DNA of 64,000 nt from CAYXLW01 sp964466055 (GCA_964466055.1 CAYXLW010000007.1:5787-69786), one strand, 5' to 3'; positions 28,081 to 37,541 are shown, counted from the stretch's first letter. The notes: generated by a model from the letters alone, not told the origin. Program-made: numbers and translations.

Positions 28081-29214
28081 TTATTTTAATGTTTTTCTCA
28101 TAAAAGCAGGAACTTCTAAATCTTCTTCCATTCTTGAATTAAGTCCTAACCTTTTCATTTGAGGTGTTATAGGGCTACCTTTAGTTTGGCTTTGTTCAGA
28201 AAAACCTGTTGCTACGACAGTACATTTAACTTCACCAGTATAAGATTCATCAATAACTGCTCCAAAAATAATATTAGCATCAGGGTCAGCTGCTTCAGTA
28301 ATAACTTTAGCAGCTTCATCTACTTCATATAAGGAAAGGTCAGCACCTCCTGTAATGTTTAGTAAAATTCCCCTAGCTCCATTTATTTTAAGCTCAAGCA
28401 AAGGTGAATCAATTGCTGCTCTAGCAGCTTCAATTGCTCTATTTTCTCCAGTTCCAAATCCTATCCCCATCAATGCTGATCCTGCATTATGCATAACTGA
28501 TTTAACATCCGCAAAATCCACATTAATAAGCCCATTATCAGTTATTATTGATGAAATACCTTGAATCCCTTGTCTAAGAATATCGTCTATAATCATAAAA
28601 GCATCTAGCACAGGTGTTTTCTTGTCTATAATAGAAAGAACTTTATCATTTGGAATCGTGATAAGAGTATCTACATTTTCTTTTAGTTCTGCCAATCCTT
28701 CAGCTGCCTGATTTTGTCTTTTCATCCCTTCAAAACTGAAAGGTTTTGTAACTACTCCTACGGTTAAAATCCCTAATTCTCTTGCAAGAGATGCAACTAT
28801 AGGTGCTCCTCCAGTTCCTGTTCCTCCGCCAAGTCCACAAACTATGAATACCATGTCAGCGCCTTCCATGGCAGCCTTTAACTCTTCTGAAGATTCTTCA
28901 GCTGCAGATTTCCCAATCGCAGGATTAGCTCCTGCTCCCAATCCTTTTGTAACAGCTTTCCCAATATTTATCTTCTTTGTTGCTTGAGAATTGTAGAGTG
29001 ATTGAGCATCAGTGTTTATTGCTATAAACTCAACTCCATCAACTTTTGATCTGACCATAGAGTTAATGGCATTCCCGCCACCACCACCAACTCCAATAAT
29101 AATAATTCTTGCAGATGGCGTAACTTCAGGAATAATCTGCTTTGTATTCAAAAATGAAGAAGAATTTGTTTTGGAAGTGTTTTTTGCGAAAAGATTTTTA
29201 AGAGGTTCATTCAT
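28081..29214 (-). CDS. ftsZ: Cell division protein FtsZ
   Basis: 377 residues. The tubulin-like GTPase that forms the division ring. Seen: IGVGGGGGNAINSM (nucleotide-binding), the tubulin signature GGGTGTGGAP, the T7 loop in NGLINVDFADVKSVM with catalytic Asp residues, and LLNITGGADLSLYEV. The C-terminal peptide DLEVPAFMRKTLK matches the conserved tail that binds FtsA. The linker is short. It follows ftsA by 87 bp on the same strand, the common ftsA-ftsZ pair. Confidence 0.97.
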   Translation of the reverse strand: MNEPLKNLFAKNTSKTNSSSFLNTKQIIPEVTPSARIIIIGVGGGGGNAINSMVRSKVDGVEFIAINTDAQSLYNSQATKKINIGKAVTKGLGAGANPAIGKSAAEESSEELKAAMEGADMVFIVCGLGGGTGTGGAPIVASLARELGILTVGVVTKPFSFEGMKRQNQAAEGLAELKENVDTLITIPNDKVLSIIDKKTPVLDAFMIIDDILRQGIQGISSIITDNGLINVDFADVKSVMHNAGSALMGIGFGTGENRAIEAARAAIDSPLLELKINGARGILLNITGGADLSLYEVDEAAKVITEAADPDANIIFGAVIDESYTGEVKCTVVATGFSEQSQTKGSPITPQMKRLGLNSRMEEDLEVPAFMRKTLK

Positions 29215-29301
29215 GATAAACGAAGATTACAAATTAAAATTTTTATGAGTTTTGATAATTATTTTAAGAGATAGGGGATATAAATGTTTATTTCATAACT
29301 T

Positions 29302-30531
29302 CTAAGGCAGAAGGTTTTTAAACCAATTACCTACATTTTGAAACATTTTCCCAAAATTAACAGATGCTCCCATTCTTCCTCCTTGTGTATCATATTTTAT
29401 TCCCCAGTTTATTAAACCAATTACTGTTGCATATGCTGAGTCATCAATTTTATCTACTACTCCAGTTATATTTTGAGGAAATCCAATTTGAGCAGGGAGT
29501 CCTAAAATATTTCTTGCCATATCTACAATCCCAGGAATTTTAATTGCGGCTCCAGTTAGAACAGCTCCTGCAGGAAGCATTCCATCACGCTCAATAAGTT
29601 TTAATTCATCTTTAACCATGTAAAAAATTTCATGATATCTAGCTTGAATAATTTCTGAAAGTTGTTTTTTGGAAATTTTTTGTGTATCAATTTTTGAAAT
29701 CGAAGCAAGGTCAATTGTCTCTCTATCACTTATTTCACTTGGAACGCTAGTCCCATACTCGATTTTAATTTTTTCAGCCGTATCAACTGAAGTACGAAGT
29801 CCAATTGCAATATCGTTAGTTACAGATTCTCCTCCTATAGGAAGAATACATGTGTGTAAGGTAACACCCTCTTCAAATATCGCTAAAGTTGTTGATGAAG
29901 CGCCTATATCTATAGATATAACTCCTAGCTCTTTTTGTCTACGAGATAGCACTGCTTCTGAAATAGCAAGAGAGGAAGGGATGAGATCAATTATTCCAAC
30001 ACCTGCTTGATGAATGCATTTTTCCAAATTTGCAATTGCCTGACCTTGTCCTGTAATTATATGTGCATCTACTTCTAATCGAGTTCCAACCATTCCTATT
30101 GGGTTTTTAATTTCTCCCATTTGGTCAATAAAATATTCCCTTGGAATTACTCGTAAAATACGAGTATTTGCTGGCACTGATACTGCTTGAGCAGCTTCGA
30201 GTACCCTTTCTATGTCATACTCAGATATTTCAGATTTATTTATAGCAACTACTCCTTTTGAGTTCATTCCCTGAAGATGTGCTCCACCAATAGAAACAAA
30301 CGCATTATAAAGGGGAACTCCAGACATCCTTTCAGCTTCTCCTAATGAAAGAGAAAGGTTGTTAATGACTTCATTCACGTCTACTATGACACCTTTTCTT
30401 ACGCCGAATGAATCAGCAACCCCCACTCCAATAACATGAGCTTTTTCTTTTTCTTCATCAAAAATAGATACAACGGTTCGGACCTTTTGAGCTCCGATGT
30501 CTATTCCTGCTATAATTATATCCTTTGCCAT
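29302..30531 (-). CDS. ftsA: Cell division protein FtsA
   Basis: 409 residues, actin-like membrane tether of FtsZ. IIAGIDIGAQKVRTVVS is the phosphate-1 loop. The SHS2/1C domain follows around residues 80-160 (VFVSIGGAHLQGMNS-like FVSIGGAHL). GVISIDIGASSTTLAIFEEG is phosphate 2, and AVLTGAAIKIPGIVDMA the adenosine motif. The C-terminal NFGKMFQNVGNWFKNLLP looks like the amphipathic membrane-targeting helix. Stop codon is TAG. It is the upstream partner of ftsZ. Confidence 0.96.
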   Translation of the reverse strand: MAKDIIIAGIDIGAQKVRTVVSIFDEEKEKAHVIGVGVADSFGVRKGVIVDVNEVINNLSLSLGEAERMSGVPLYNAFVSIGGAHLQGMNSKGVVAINKSEISEYDIERVLEAAQAVSVPANTRILRVIPREYFIDQMGEIKNPIGMVGTRLEVDAHIITGQGQAIANLEKCIHQAGVGIIDLIPSSLAISEAVLSRRQKELGVISIDIGASSTTLAIFEEGVTLHTCILPIGGESVTNDIAIGLRTSVDTAEKIKIEYGTSVPSEISDRETIDLASISKIDTQKISKKQLSEIIQARYHEIFYMVKDELKLIERDGMLPAGAVLTGAAIKIPGIVDMARNILGLPAQIGFPQNITGVVDKIDDSAYATVIGLINWGIKYDTQGGRMGASVNFGKMFQNVGNWFKNLLP

Positions 30532-30725
30532 AATAGAATAAAAAAGTTATTCAAAAAAATGTCTTAAAACAAACAAATATTATGATTTTTATCTTTATTT
30601 TTTATAGAAAAATATTACTCTCTTCTATCAAGGGAGAGTGTACTTTTTTTTACTTTCTTTGACAAATGTTTTTTCGTACTTTTTAGCTATCTTAAGCCAA
30701 TTGTGTAAATTTTGTGTTCAAGTAA

Positions 30726-31232
30726 TTAAGCTGATTCAAGCTGTTTATCAATTTTCTGCTCTAAAGAATTCATATCTAAAAAATCTTTTTCTTTTATATG
30801 ATCATATCCAAAAAGATGAAGTAAACCATGAATAAAAAGAATACTCACTTCTTTTTGTAAAGAGTGATTTAAGTTGTCTGCTTGTTTTTTACACTGAGGT
30901 AAAGAAATAAGAATTTCTCCAAAAATTTCAACGGAAGATTTAACCTTGAGTGGCGATGTAATTTTAAGAACCCCTGGGGTTGTTTTTTCTGATAGGTCAA
31001 AATAAGGAAAAGAAAGAACATCTGTTGTTTTATTTTTATCTCTCCATTTTTTATTTAATTCTTTCATCTCTTCATCATTTGTAATAACTAGATTTATTTC
31101 AAGTTTTTTGTTTTTACAAAATTCTTCAAATTTTTTAATTTGTGATAACTCTTTAAGAGTAGTATCAAAAACTTTTTTAAAATAATTTTTGGGTGTTTTG
31201 TAGTTAACATTTAGGATTATTTGTAGCTTCAT
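30726..31232 (-). CDS. ybeY: Endoribonuclease YbeY
   Basis: 168 residues. The zinc motif HGLLHLFGYDH (H-x3-H-x5-H) near residues 135-145 is diagnostic, together with NKKWRDKNKTTDVLSFPYFD. YbeY is a metal-dependent RNase needed for 16S rRNA 3'-end maturation and ribosome quality control. The N-terminus is typical (MKLQIILNVNY). Divergent from the 105-residue gene and tgt. Confidence 0.93.
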   Translation of the reverse strand: MKLQIILNVNYKTPKNYFKKVFDTTLKELSQIKKFEEFCKNKKLEINLVITNDEEMKELNKKWRDKNKTTDVLSFPYFDLSEKTTPGVLKITSPLKVKSSVEIFGEILISLPQCKKQADNLNHSLQKEVSILFIHGLLHLFGYDHIKEKDFLDMNSLEQKIDKQLESA

Positions 31233-31245
31233 GAATATTTTATAC

Positions 31246-31299
31246 TTGACAACTATTTTTTTTATTTAAGATGTAACATCTGCACGAGCAGATTATAAT
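31246..31299 (+). promoter_or_regulatory. Promoter region with operator-like palindrome before the 105-aa gene and tgt
   Basis: A consensus TTGACA (31246-31251) is followed at a short spacing by TAAGAT (31267-31272). Downstream lies the inverted repeat ATCTGC-ACGA-GCAGAT (31278-31293), which touches TATAAT (31294-31299). Which -10 is used is unclear. The perfect 6-bp-arm palindrome is a candidate operator or leader hairpin. Confidence 0.45.
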
Positions 31300-31313
31300 T
31301 TAATTCATAAATT

Positions 31314-31631
31314 ATGGGAAATTTTTTAGAAAATTTTTTTTGTAAAACAGAAAGGGGAAACGATCATTTGACACCTCTAGAAGATAAAACCCTCCTTTTT
31401 GAATTATCTACTAAATTTTCAAATGGACCAAATGATTTTAGATATGACCCAGAGGGAAAAGAAGTTTGGTTGTCTAGAAAAAGATTATCTGAAATATCAG
31501 AAGAACAACATAATAAAATTATGAATATTTTACATCAATTAGGAAAAAATTTCGGATTTAAAGTGCATACTGATGGCGAAATTATCAGGTTAGGATTTAA
31601 ATATGTAATTGATACTGATTCTAAAAATTAA
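31314..31631 (+). CDS. Hypothetical protein, 105 aa
   Basis: A small soluble protein (MGNFLENFFCKTERGNDHLTPLEDKT...), rich in charged residues, with no signal peptide, no membrane segment and no motif I recognise. It stands between a promoter-like region and tgt (75 bp before the chosen tgt start) on the same strand, so the two may be co-transcribed. Coding status is supported by its length and placement only. Confidence 0.5.
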   Translation: MGNFLENFFCKTERGNDHLTPLEDKTLLFELSTKFSNGPNDFRYDPEGKEVWLSRKRLSEISEEQHNKIMNILHQLGKNFGFKVHTDGEIIRLGFKYVIDTDSKN

Positions 31632-31706
31632 TTATTGATAAATAAAGATTCGTATAATTTAATAAGAATATTTATAATGCATTTACGTATTATAATTTAT
31701 TTTTTA

Positions 31707-32873
31707 ATGAAAAATTTTACACTAAAAGTTCAAGATAAAAACGCAAGACGTGGAGAATTACAAACAGCACATGGAACTGTACAAACTCCATTCTTTATGC
31801 CAATTGCGACTATAGGTGCAGTAAAAGCAGGAATTGAGCCTGAAGATATTAGAAATATTGGTTTTGAAATTATACTTTCAAATACATATCATCTTCATTT
31901 AAGACCAGGAGAAAAGTTGATTAAAAAAATGGGAGGACTTGCAGATTTTATGAATTGGAATGGTCCAATACTTACGGATTCAGGCGGATTTCAAGTGTTG
32001 TCTCTTTCTAAAATAAGAAAAATTACAGAGGAAGGAGTAGAATTTAAATCTCATATTGATGGCTCAAAGCAATTTCTTACTCCTGAAAAAGTTATAGAAA
32101 TACAATCTGATTTAGGAATAGACATTGCTATGGTTCTTGATGAATGTACTCCTTATCCATGTACTCGTAAGTATGCGAAAGAGTCTTTAGAAAGAACTAC
32201 TAGATGGGCGAAGCGATGTAAGGATCATTGGATGAAAATTGGCTCTAATAAAAATCAACATCTTTTTGCTATTGTACAGGGATCAGTTTTTGAAGATTTA
32301 AGAGTTGAATCTGCTAAGCAATTAGTAGAGTTGGATTTTCCAGGTTATGCAGTTGGAGGTGTAGTTGAATCTAGCTATAAATTAAATGAAGTATTGGATT
32401 ATACAATGCCTTACTTGCCTGAAGATAAACCAAGATATTTAATGGGAGTTGGAACTCCTAAAGATATTTTAGAAGCTGTTGAAAGAGGAATTGATATGTT
32501 TGATTGTGTTCTTCCTACTCGAGATGCTCGACATGGGAAAGTTTTTACTCTTGATGGGAGTTTTAATATTTCTCGTGCTAAATATGCGAAAGATGAGAAT
32601 TCTATTGAATCAGAATGTGGATGTGAAACATGTAAAAAATATTCAAGAGCATACTTACGGCACTTATTTACTGTGAATGAAATTTTAGCAATGCGTCTTG
32701 CTTCGATTCATAATCTTTATTTTTATTGTAATTTGATGAAAAATATTCGTGAAGCTATTGAAAACAATAATTTTGAATCTTTTAAAAAAGAAACTTTAAA
32801 AAGGCTTAATAAAAACAAGAAAGAAAGAGAAGTCAAAGAATATGGACTTGTAGAAAGAAAAGTACATAAATAA
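31707..32873 (+). CDS. tgt: tRNA-guanine transglycosylase (queuine tRNA-ribosyltransferase)
   Basis: 388 residues from the ATG at 31707. This start gives the family N-terminus FTLKVQDKNARRGELQTAHG; the 24 residues open upstream look non-coding. It exchanges G34 for preQ1 in tRNAs with GUN anticodons. Key motifs: TDSGGFQVLSL with catalytic Asp, GIDIAMVLDEC, AIVQGS, GYAVGGVVE, LPTRDARHGKVF (nucleophile Asp in the MFDCVLPTRDARHG region) and the zinc site CGCETCKKYS...H. It shares a short intergenic terminator with convergent rplI. Confidence 0.95.
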   Translation: MKNFTLKVQDKNARRGELQTAHGTVQTPFFMPIATIGAVKAGIEPEDIRNIGFEIILSNTYHLHLRPGEKLIKKMGGLADFMNWNGPILTDSGGFQVLSLSKIRKITEEGVEFKSHIDGSKQFLTPEKVIEIQSDLGIDIAMVLDECTPYPCTRKYAKESLERTTRWAKRCKDHWMKIGSNKNQHLFAIVQGSVFEDLRVESAKQLVELDFPGYAVGGVVESSYKLNEVLDYTMPYLPEDKPRYLMGVGTPKDILEAVERGIDMFDCVLPTRDARHGKVFTLDGSFNISRAKYAKDENSIESECGCETCKKYSRAYLRHLFTVNEILAMRLASIHNLYFYCNLMKNIREAIENNNFESFKKETLKRLNKNKKEREVKEYGLVERKVHK

Positions 32874-32900
32874 TAAAAAAGAAGGCATTTATGCCTTCTA
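32874..32900 (-). terminator. Terminator of rplI
   Basis: AGAAGGCAT pairs with ATGCCTTCT around a 2-nt centre. On the minus strand it is followed by a T-run (A-run at 32875-32880). On the plus strand the T-run is displaced, so it acts mainly for rplI. Confidence 0.8.
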
Positions 32901-32924
32901 GTAAAAAAGTTATTTTTTAAATAA

Positions 32925-33533
32925 TTATTCTTTCTCTGGCTCTTTTTCTTCAGTTTTTTCAACTTTATCATCTTCTTTACCCCCAGTTACTACTATCTCT
33001 TCTTTATTTTGTGACTCTTTTTCAGCTTGCCCCCTTTTTGCTTTAGTCTTTTTTAAATCTTCTTCTTCTTTTTCTTTTTTTTCTTCCCATTCTGGTTTTG
33101 TCATATTTACAAGTACTGTTATATGAGCATCAACCTTATCTACCAAATGAACTTTTATCTGATGTTCTCCTACAGTTTTTATATGCTCTCCCATTCTTAT
33201 TTGCTCTGGTTTAATTTCAATTTTTGATGCTTTTGTTAGTTCTTCTGCGATCATTTTTTCATTAATTGACCCATAAAGATGATTTTGATCTGCTTTTTCT
33301 GTAAATTCAAGAATTATATCTTGCATTTTATTTGCAACTTTTCTTGCTTCTTCTCTTGTTTTTTCAAGTTGCTTTATTCTTTCTGCCATTCTTTTTTCTG
33401 CTTCTGCAATTAACGCAGGGGTTGCAACAGCTGCTTTCTTATATCTAAAAAGATACCTAGCATAACCAGATTTTACGTTTTTCATGTCGTCAACTTGGTT
33501 AGCTCCATCTGTTTGAAGGAAAACAACTTTCAT
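32925..33533 (-). CDS. rplI: 50S ribosomal protein L9 with long charged C-terminal tail
   Basis: 202 residues. It has the L9 N-terminal rRNA-binding domain (MKVVFLQTDGANQVDDMKNVKSGYARYLF), the long connecting helix (EKRMAERIKQLEKTREEARK) and the C-terminal domain with LYGSINEKMIAEEL and MGEHIKTVGEHQIKVHL. The canonical protein is about 150 residues; here about 50 Lys/Glu-rich residues extend the end. L9 is missing in some CPR lineages (recollection of published surveys), so its presence may help placement. Confidence 0.94.
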   Translation of the reverse strand: MKVVFLQTDGANQVDDMKNVKSGYARYLFRYKKAAVATPALIAEAEKRMAERIKQLEKTREEARKVANKMQDIILEFTEKADQNHLYGSINEKMIAEELTKASKIEIKPEQIRMGEHIKTVGEHQIKVHLVDKVDAHITVLVNMTKPEWEEKKEKEEEDLKKTKAKRGQAEKESQNKEEIVVTGGKEDDKVEKTEEKEPEKE

Positions 33534-33729
33534 AATATTTTTTTTAATCTTTTAAAGCCGAGAGATTGTACTGAGGTTAGGTTGTTTTGTAAAGATTAAT
33601 TTTAAAACAAAAATCATCTTATCTCATCTTGTATTATTTATTCGTAAAAAAAACAGCTTAAAAAATAATATTGTGTCATTTTTTATACTAAATCCTTATT
33701 TATTTAAAGTTTTAATTATATAGAAAATT

Positions 33730-35106
33730 TTATATCTCAATAGGAATTGTTCTTTTTGAAATGACTACGTCCTTAACCATCTTATCAATTTTTTCCTTTA
33801 AAGCCTCAAGAGATTTTTCTTCCCCATGAACTAAAATAACCTTTTTTTTCTTTTTAATGCTCTTAAGCCAAGAAAGTAAGTCTGTTTCATCCGCATGCCC
33901 AGAAAATGAATTTAATTTTTGAACATTAGCTTTAACCATATAATTTTGTCCAAAAATTGAAACAACCTTCTTATTTTCAATAAGTTTCCTTCCTAGTGTT
34001 CCTTCTGCCATGTATCCCACAATTAAAATTGTATTTTTATAATTATCTATACTATTTTTAAGATGATGGCGAATTCGTCCGGCTTCACACATACCAGATG
34101 CTGAAATGATAATTGAAGGCATTTTTTCAGCATTTATTTGTTTTGATTCTTCGGTAGTTTCAGTGAAATGAATATTTCTAGAACTAAATGGAGTCCAATC
34201 TTTGTAACGTGCTTTCATTTCCGTGTCGTATGTTTCTTTATGTTTTTGGAAAACCTCTGTAACAGCAATAGCCATAGGACTATCTACATAAATAGGAATA
34301 TTTGGCAGTCTTTTTTGTTTAAAAGATTCTTCTAGGAAATAAAGTATTTCTTGAGTACGCTCTAATGCGAAAGAGGGGATTATAACTTTTCCTCCTTTGG
34401 AAATTGTTGATTTTATAATTTCTTCAAGGGATTTACTAGAAAGATCAACAGGGTCATGAAATCTACCTCCATAAGTAGATTCCATCACAACAACATCCGC
34501 TTCTATACCTTTTTCTCTATCAATAAGTAATGGCATATTTTCTCTTCCTAAATCTCCAGAAAATAAAATCTTTTTTTTACCTGCTGTTATAAGCGTTAAA
34601 ACTGATCCTAAAACATGTCCTGCTCCATAGAACTTTATTTTAAAATTTCCAACAGAGAATTCATTATGACAGGGGATAATCTCAACATATTGAAGGCATT
34701 TCTCAACATCTTCCTCAGTATATAAAGGATCTTTTTCAAAAGGTGTATATAGTTCAGGATGTTTAGCATAATATCTTTCATCTGCTTCTTGTATATGAGC
34801 ACTATCTTTTAACATTATTCCCAATAAGTCTCCTGTTGGAGGTGTACAATATATTTTTCCTGTAAATCCTCGTTTTGTCAGTAATGGTAAAAGTCCACAA
34901 TGATCAATATGTGCATGAGAAAGAATTACTGCGTCTATAGAGTCTGGTTCGAATCCTAAGTTGTTATTTTTTACCTTAGATTCATATCTTTGTCCTTGGA
35001 ACATGCCACAATCAAGAAGTATTTTTGTGCCTTTATATTCAAGTATATGTTTTGAGCCTGTAACTTCTTCTGCTGCACCAAAAGAAGTGAAAGTTAATTT
35101 ATCCAT
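33730..35106 (-). CDS. Beta-CASP metallo-beta-lactamase RNA-processing exonuclease (COG1236 type)
   Basis: 458 residues. MBL motifs: LDCGMFQG, the zinc site SHAHIDHCG (HxHxDH), GAGHVLGS, LFSGDLGRE. Beta-CASP motifs follow: VVVMESTYGGR, IIPSFALERTQEIL, IYVDSPMAIAVTEVF, SIIISASGMCEAGRIRHHL, LIVGYMAEGTLGRKL, and the terminal SFSGHADETDLLSWL and VILVHGEEKSLEALK. This is the CPSF73/Ysh1-like bacterial group, predicted to cut or trim RNA. No KH domains precede the MBL domain. It stands alone. Confidence 0.88.
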   Translation of the reverse strand: MDKLTFTSFGAAEEVTGSKHILEYKGTKILLDCGMFQGQRYESKVKNNNLGFEPDSIDAVILSHAHIDHCGLLPLLTKRGFTGKIYCTPPTGDLLGIMLKDSAHIQEADERYYAKHPELYTPFEKDPLYTEEDVEKCLQYVEIIPCHNEFSVGNFKIKFYGAGHVLGSVLTLITAGKKKILFSGDLGRENMPLLIDREKGIEADVVVMESTYGGRFHDPVDLSSKSLEEIIKSTISKGGKVIIPSFALERTQEILYFLEESFKQKRLPNIPIYVDSPMAIAVTEVFQKHKETYDTEMKARYKDWTPFSSRNIHFTETTEESKQINAEKMPSIIISASGMCEAGRIRHHLKNSIDNYKNTILIVGYMAEGTLGRKLIENKKVVSIFGQNYMVKANVQKLNSFSGHADETDLLSWLKSIKKKKKVILVHGEEKSLEALKEKIDKMVKDVVISKRTIPIEI

Positions 35107-35279
35107 AATATAAAATTTATTATTATGTCAATTTTATCACAAAAATAATGGGAAATAAACCGCATTTTACATAATCGCTTATAAAAACTATTGAGTAATA
35201 TTTTTATTACGAATTGGCATTATTAATTCTCTTATGCTATATCATTTTATTTTGCTTTAGCTATATTTAAAACAAAAAC

Positions 35280-35299
35280 AGCCAAGTAAAAACTTAGCT
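35280..35299 (-). terminator. Probable terminator of the 141-aa gene
   Basis: AGCCAAGT and ACTTAGCT form a stem with one mismatch around AAAA. On the minus strand the next bases are TGTTTTTGTTTT. It lies 60 bp past the stop of the unknown gene. Confidence 0.5.
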
Positions 35300-35358
35300 G
35301 GTGTTGCTTTCAAAAAAGTTATGATGATAGAAATGTAGTTTATGCTATGATGGATATT

Positions 35359-35784
35359 TTATTCTCTTCCTTGCATGTAAGGTCTAAGACCTATCGTTTT
35401 TCCAATCTTACTTGATGCATTGCTATCACCAAAATAAGCTCCATTTCCATTTTTGGTTGAAAAGAATTCTGGATAATGATCAGAATATCTGACATCTCCA
35501 AAATTGTACATTAAACTGGCATCAACCTTCTTTTTAAATCCTGCTGCGTATAATAAAACCTTACCCTCTTCTTCTAGAATCTCTAAAATTCTAACATTTA
35601 CTAATTCGGACTCTTTTGGAATAACGGCTGGATCTTCAAATTTTTCTAAACTGACCCATTCTTTATAATTTAAAAAAGGCATTTGGAGATAATCTCCTAC
35701 TTGCATTGCGTTTCTTCTTTCGTTTGGAGATTTGCCTTTTAGACTTTCAATGATTGGCCAAAGGTCTCGGTTGTTTTTTTTCAT
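35359..35784 (-). CDS. Hypothetical protein, 141 aa
   Basis: A soluble, charged protein (MKKNNRDLWPIIESLKGKSPNERRNAMQVGDYLQMP...). There is no signal peptide, membrane helix or known motif. The central VNVRILEILEEEGKVLLYAAGFKKKV looks like a beta-alpha segment. It has its own predicted terminator and is divergent from the TrmB-like regulator, which might control it (inference from position). Function not assigned. Confidence 0.55.
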   Translation of the reverse strand: MKKNNRDLWPIIESLKGKSPNERRNAMQVGDYLQMPFLNYKEWVSLEKFEDPAVIPKESELVNVRILEILEEEGKVLLYAAGFKKKVDASLMYNFGDVRYSDHYPEFFSTKNGNGAYFGDSNASSKIGKTIGLRPYMQGRE

Positions 35785-35933
35785 AGTAATAAATTAAAAT
35801 ATAAAGCCTTCTTCTTTATTGAAGATGTGTTATAATAACATTTTTGTAAAAATAACACAAACATATTAATATAGTCACTGTAAAAATATAGCTTGTTTGT
35901 AATAATTAAAAGTGTTAAACTATTTTTAACAAC

Positions 35934-36752
35934 ATGCCTAATATTCATATAAATATGATAGAAAAAACATTAAAAATGCTGGGGTTGAATGAAAATGAAA
36001 TAAAAATATATCTTACACTTATTACCCTTGGCAGTGCTCCTGCTTCAGTTATTGGAAAGCGCACTAATATTGAAAGAAGCCATTCTGTTTATTTATGTAA
36101 AAAATTAGTCAAAAAAGGATTTATTAATTATATAGAAAAAAATAAAGTTTTTATTTTTACTCCTGTACCACCAAATGATTTATTTAAAATAATTGAACAA
36201 GAAAAAAGGCGAGTAGAAGATAAAGAAGTAAGGTTACAGCAAATAATTGGAGAGCTTAAAAATATGATTAATCCTTATGCTACTTTGCCAAAAATACAAT
36301 TTTTTGAAGGAGTAGATGGCATGATTAATATTTATAAAGATATGCTAAAAGAAAACAAAGATATTTATGATTGTAATATGGTAGATAGAAGTTTTATGCA
36401 TGAAGATATTATTAATTATTGGGCTAATGAATATATGCCTCAAAGAGAAAAAATGACCAATAAAGCATTTTCCCTTTATAATAGACAGACTGGGTTTGAT
36501 GAATATACACAATATGATAAGAGAGTAAGACGTGTTACACTTTTTATTTCTTCGGAAGAATATCCATTTAAATCTCAAATCCTGATCTATGGTAAGAAAG
36601 TTGCTTTTTGCTCATTAGCTGCTAATGATTTAACAGGTGCTATTGTTGAAAATGAAGCTATAAGAGAAACTCAATTTTCTTTATTTAGACTTGCTTGGAA
36701 TTATGCAAGAACATTACCTCAAAACGAAGCTCATAAAAATGTTGTTATTTAA
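35934..36752 (+). CDS. TrmB-family transcriptional regulator
   Basis: 272 residues. The N-terminal winged helix has the TrmB pattern: LKMLGLNENEIKIYLTLITLGSAPASVIGKRTNIERSHSVYLCKKLVKKGFI (about residues 13-65), then a basic coiled linker (EQEKRRVEDKEVRLQQIIGELK) and a C-terminal sensor-like domain (FFEGVDGMINIYKDML). TrmB proteins are frequent in archaea and in CPR bacteria and usually respond to sugars or metabolites. The ligand is not predictable here. Divergent from the 141-residue gene. Confidence 0.82.
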   Translation: MPNIHINMIEKTLKMLGLNENEIKIYLTLITLGSAPASVIGKRTNIERSHSVYLCKKLVKKGFINYIEKNKVFIFTPVPPNDLFKIIEQEKRRVEDKEVRLQQIIGELKNMINPYATLPKIQFFEGVDGMINIYKDMLKENKDIYDCNMVDRSFMHEDIINYWANEYMPQREKMTNKAFSLYNRQTGFDEYTQYDKRVRRVTLFISSEEYPFKSQILIYGKKVAFCSLAANDLTGAIVENEAIRETQFSLFRLAWNYARTLPQNEAHKNVVI

Positions 36753-36776
36753 ATGAAATGAAGGATTGTATTTAAA

Positions 36777-36816
36777 ATAAAAAAAACCAAGTTTTTACTT
36801 GGTTAATATTTTTTAA
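36777..36816. terminator. Bidirectional terminator between trmB-like gene and ntp operon
   Basis: AACCAAGT (36785-36792) pairs with ACTTGGTT (36797-36804). A T-rich tract follows on the plus strand and a long A-run precedes it, which is a T-run for the minus strand. It ends both convergent transcripts. Confidence 0.85.
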
Positions 36817-36843
36817 AAATAGATACACTCAGAAATAGTATTT

Positions 36844-37497
36844 TCATGCAACCTTTTGAGTTCTTTCTGCTTCCTCTTTCCTTTGAATCATAGCCTTAAC
36901 CACCATAGTAGCAATAATAGTGCCTCTTTCTTGTTCCCCAAGTTTCATTTGGATAAACTTAATAGTATCTTGATAATTAGGGATCATAGTATACTCAAGA
37001 GCATTTACACGACGTCGAGTCTTTTCAATTTCTTCAGCTAAATTTTCAGCAGTCTTTTCAATTTCTGCAAGTTTTAAGAGTTTTGGAAAAATTACCTTAA
37101 GTTTATTTAATCCTTCATCTAAATCTCCTGAAGTTTGAGCAAATCCATAAGTAATAAGCTCTCCTTCAAAATCAACACTAAATTCAGGAACATGAACTGA
37201 CATTAGGTTTTTTGTCGTAACATCTAATTTAAGTGTAGCTTCAGGGAAGGCTAGTGTTCCTTCAAGCATCTGATGATTCATTGTTGAAGAAGCTGAAAGA
37301 AATTTAGATAAAGTTATCCCCATTTCTCTTTCAATATCTAAACGTAATTCTCTAGCTTCACGAATAATTTTCATGAAATGTTTCATCAAACCATCACGCT
37401 TATCTTTTAAAAGTTTATGTCCTCTTCTTGCAGTCTTAAGTTGATTTCTCAGCTTAAGCATACTCATTCGCGTTGGATTGACGTTTAATATCGCCAT
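36844..37497 (-). CDS. ntpD: V-type ATPase subunit D (central stalk)
   Basis: 217 residues of helical D subunit: MAILNVNPTRMSMLKLRNQLKTARRGHKLLKDKRDGLMKHF at the start and RRRVNALEYTMIPNYQDTIKFIQMKLGEQER at the end. It forms the rotor axle with the F-type (NtpG) subunit. The stop codon is TGA, evidence that TGA is not reassigned in this genome. Last gene of the nine-gene operon. Confidence 0.95.
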   Translation of the reverse strand: MAILNVNPTRMSMLKLRNQLKTARRGHKLLKDKRDGLMKHFMKIIREARELRLDIEREMGITLSKFLSASSTMNHQMLEGTLAFPEATLKLDVTTKNLMSVHVPEFSVDFEGELITYGFAQTSGDLDEGLNKLKVIFPKLLKLAEIEKTAENLAEEIEKTRRRVNALEYTMIPNYQDTIKFIQMKLGEQERGTIIATMVVKAMIQRKEEAERTQKVA

Positions 37498-37541
37498 TTT
37501 TATAAGTACTTAATTATTAATTATTTTTTAAAGTCGGTTCT

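Noticed and set aside
33730..36752. Archaeal origin of the window (PurP, TrmB-like regulator, V-ATPase)
   Set aside because: Ribosomal proteins L9, L31, bacterial L2/L3/S3, FtsA, Der and YbeY are bacterial; the archaeal-like genes are isolated.
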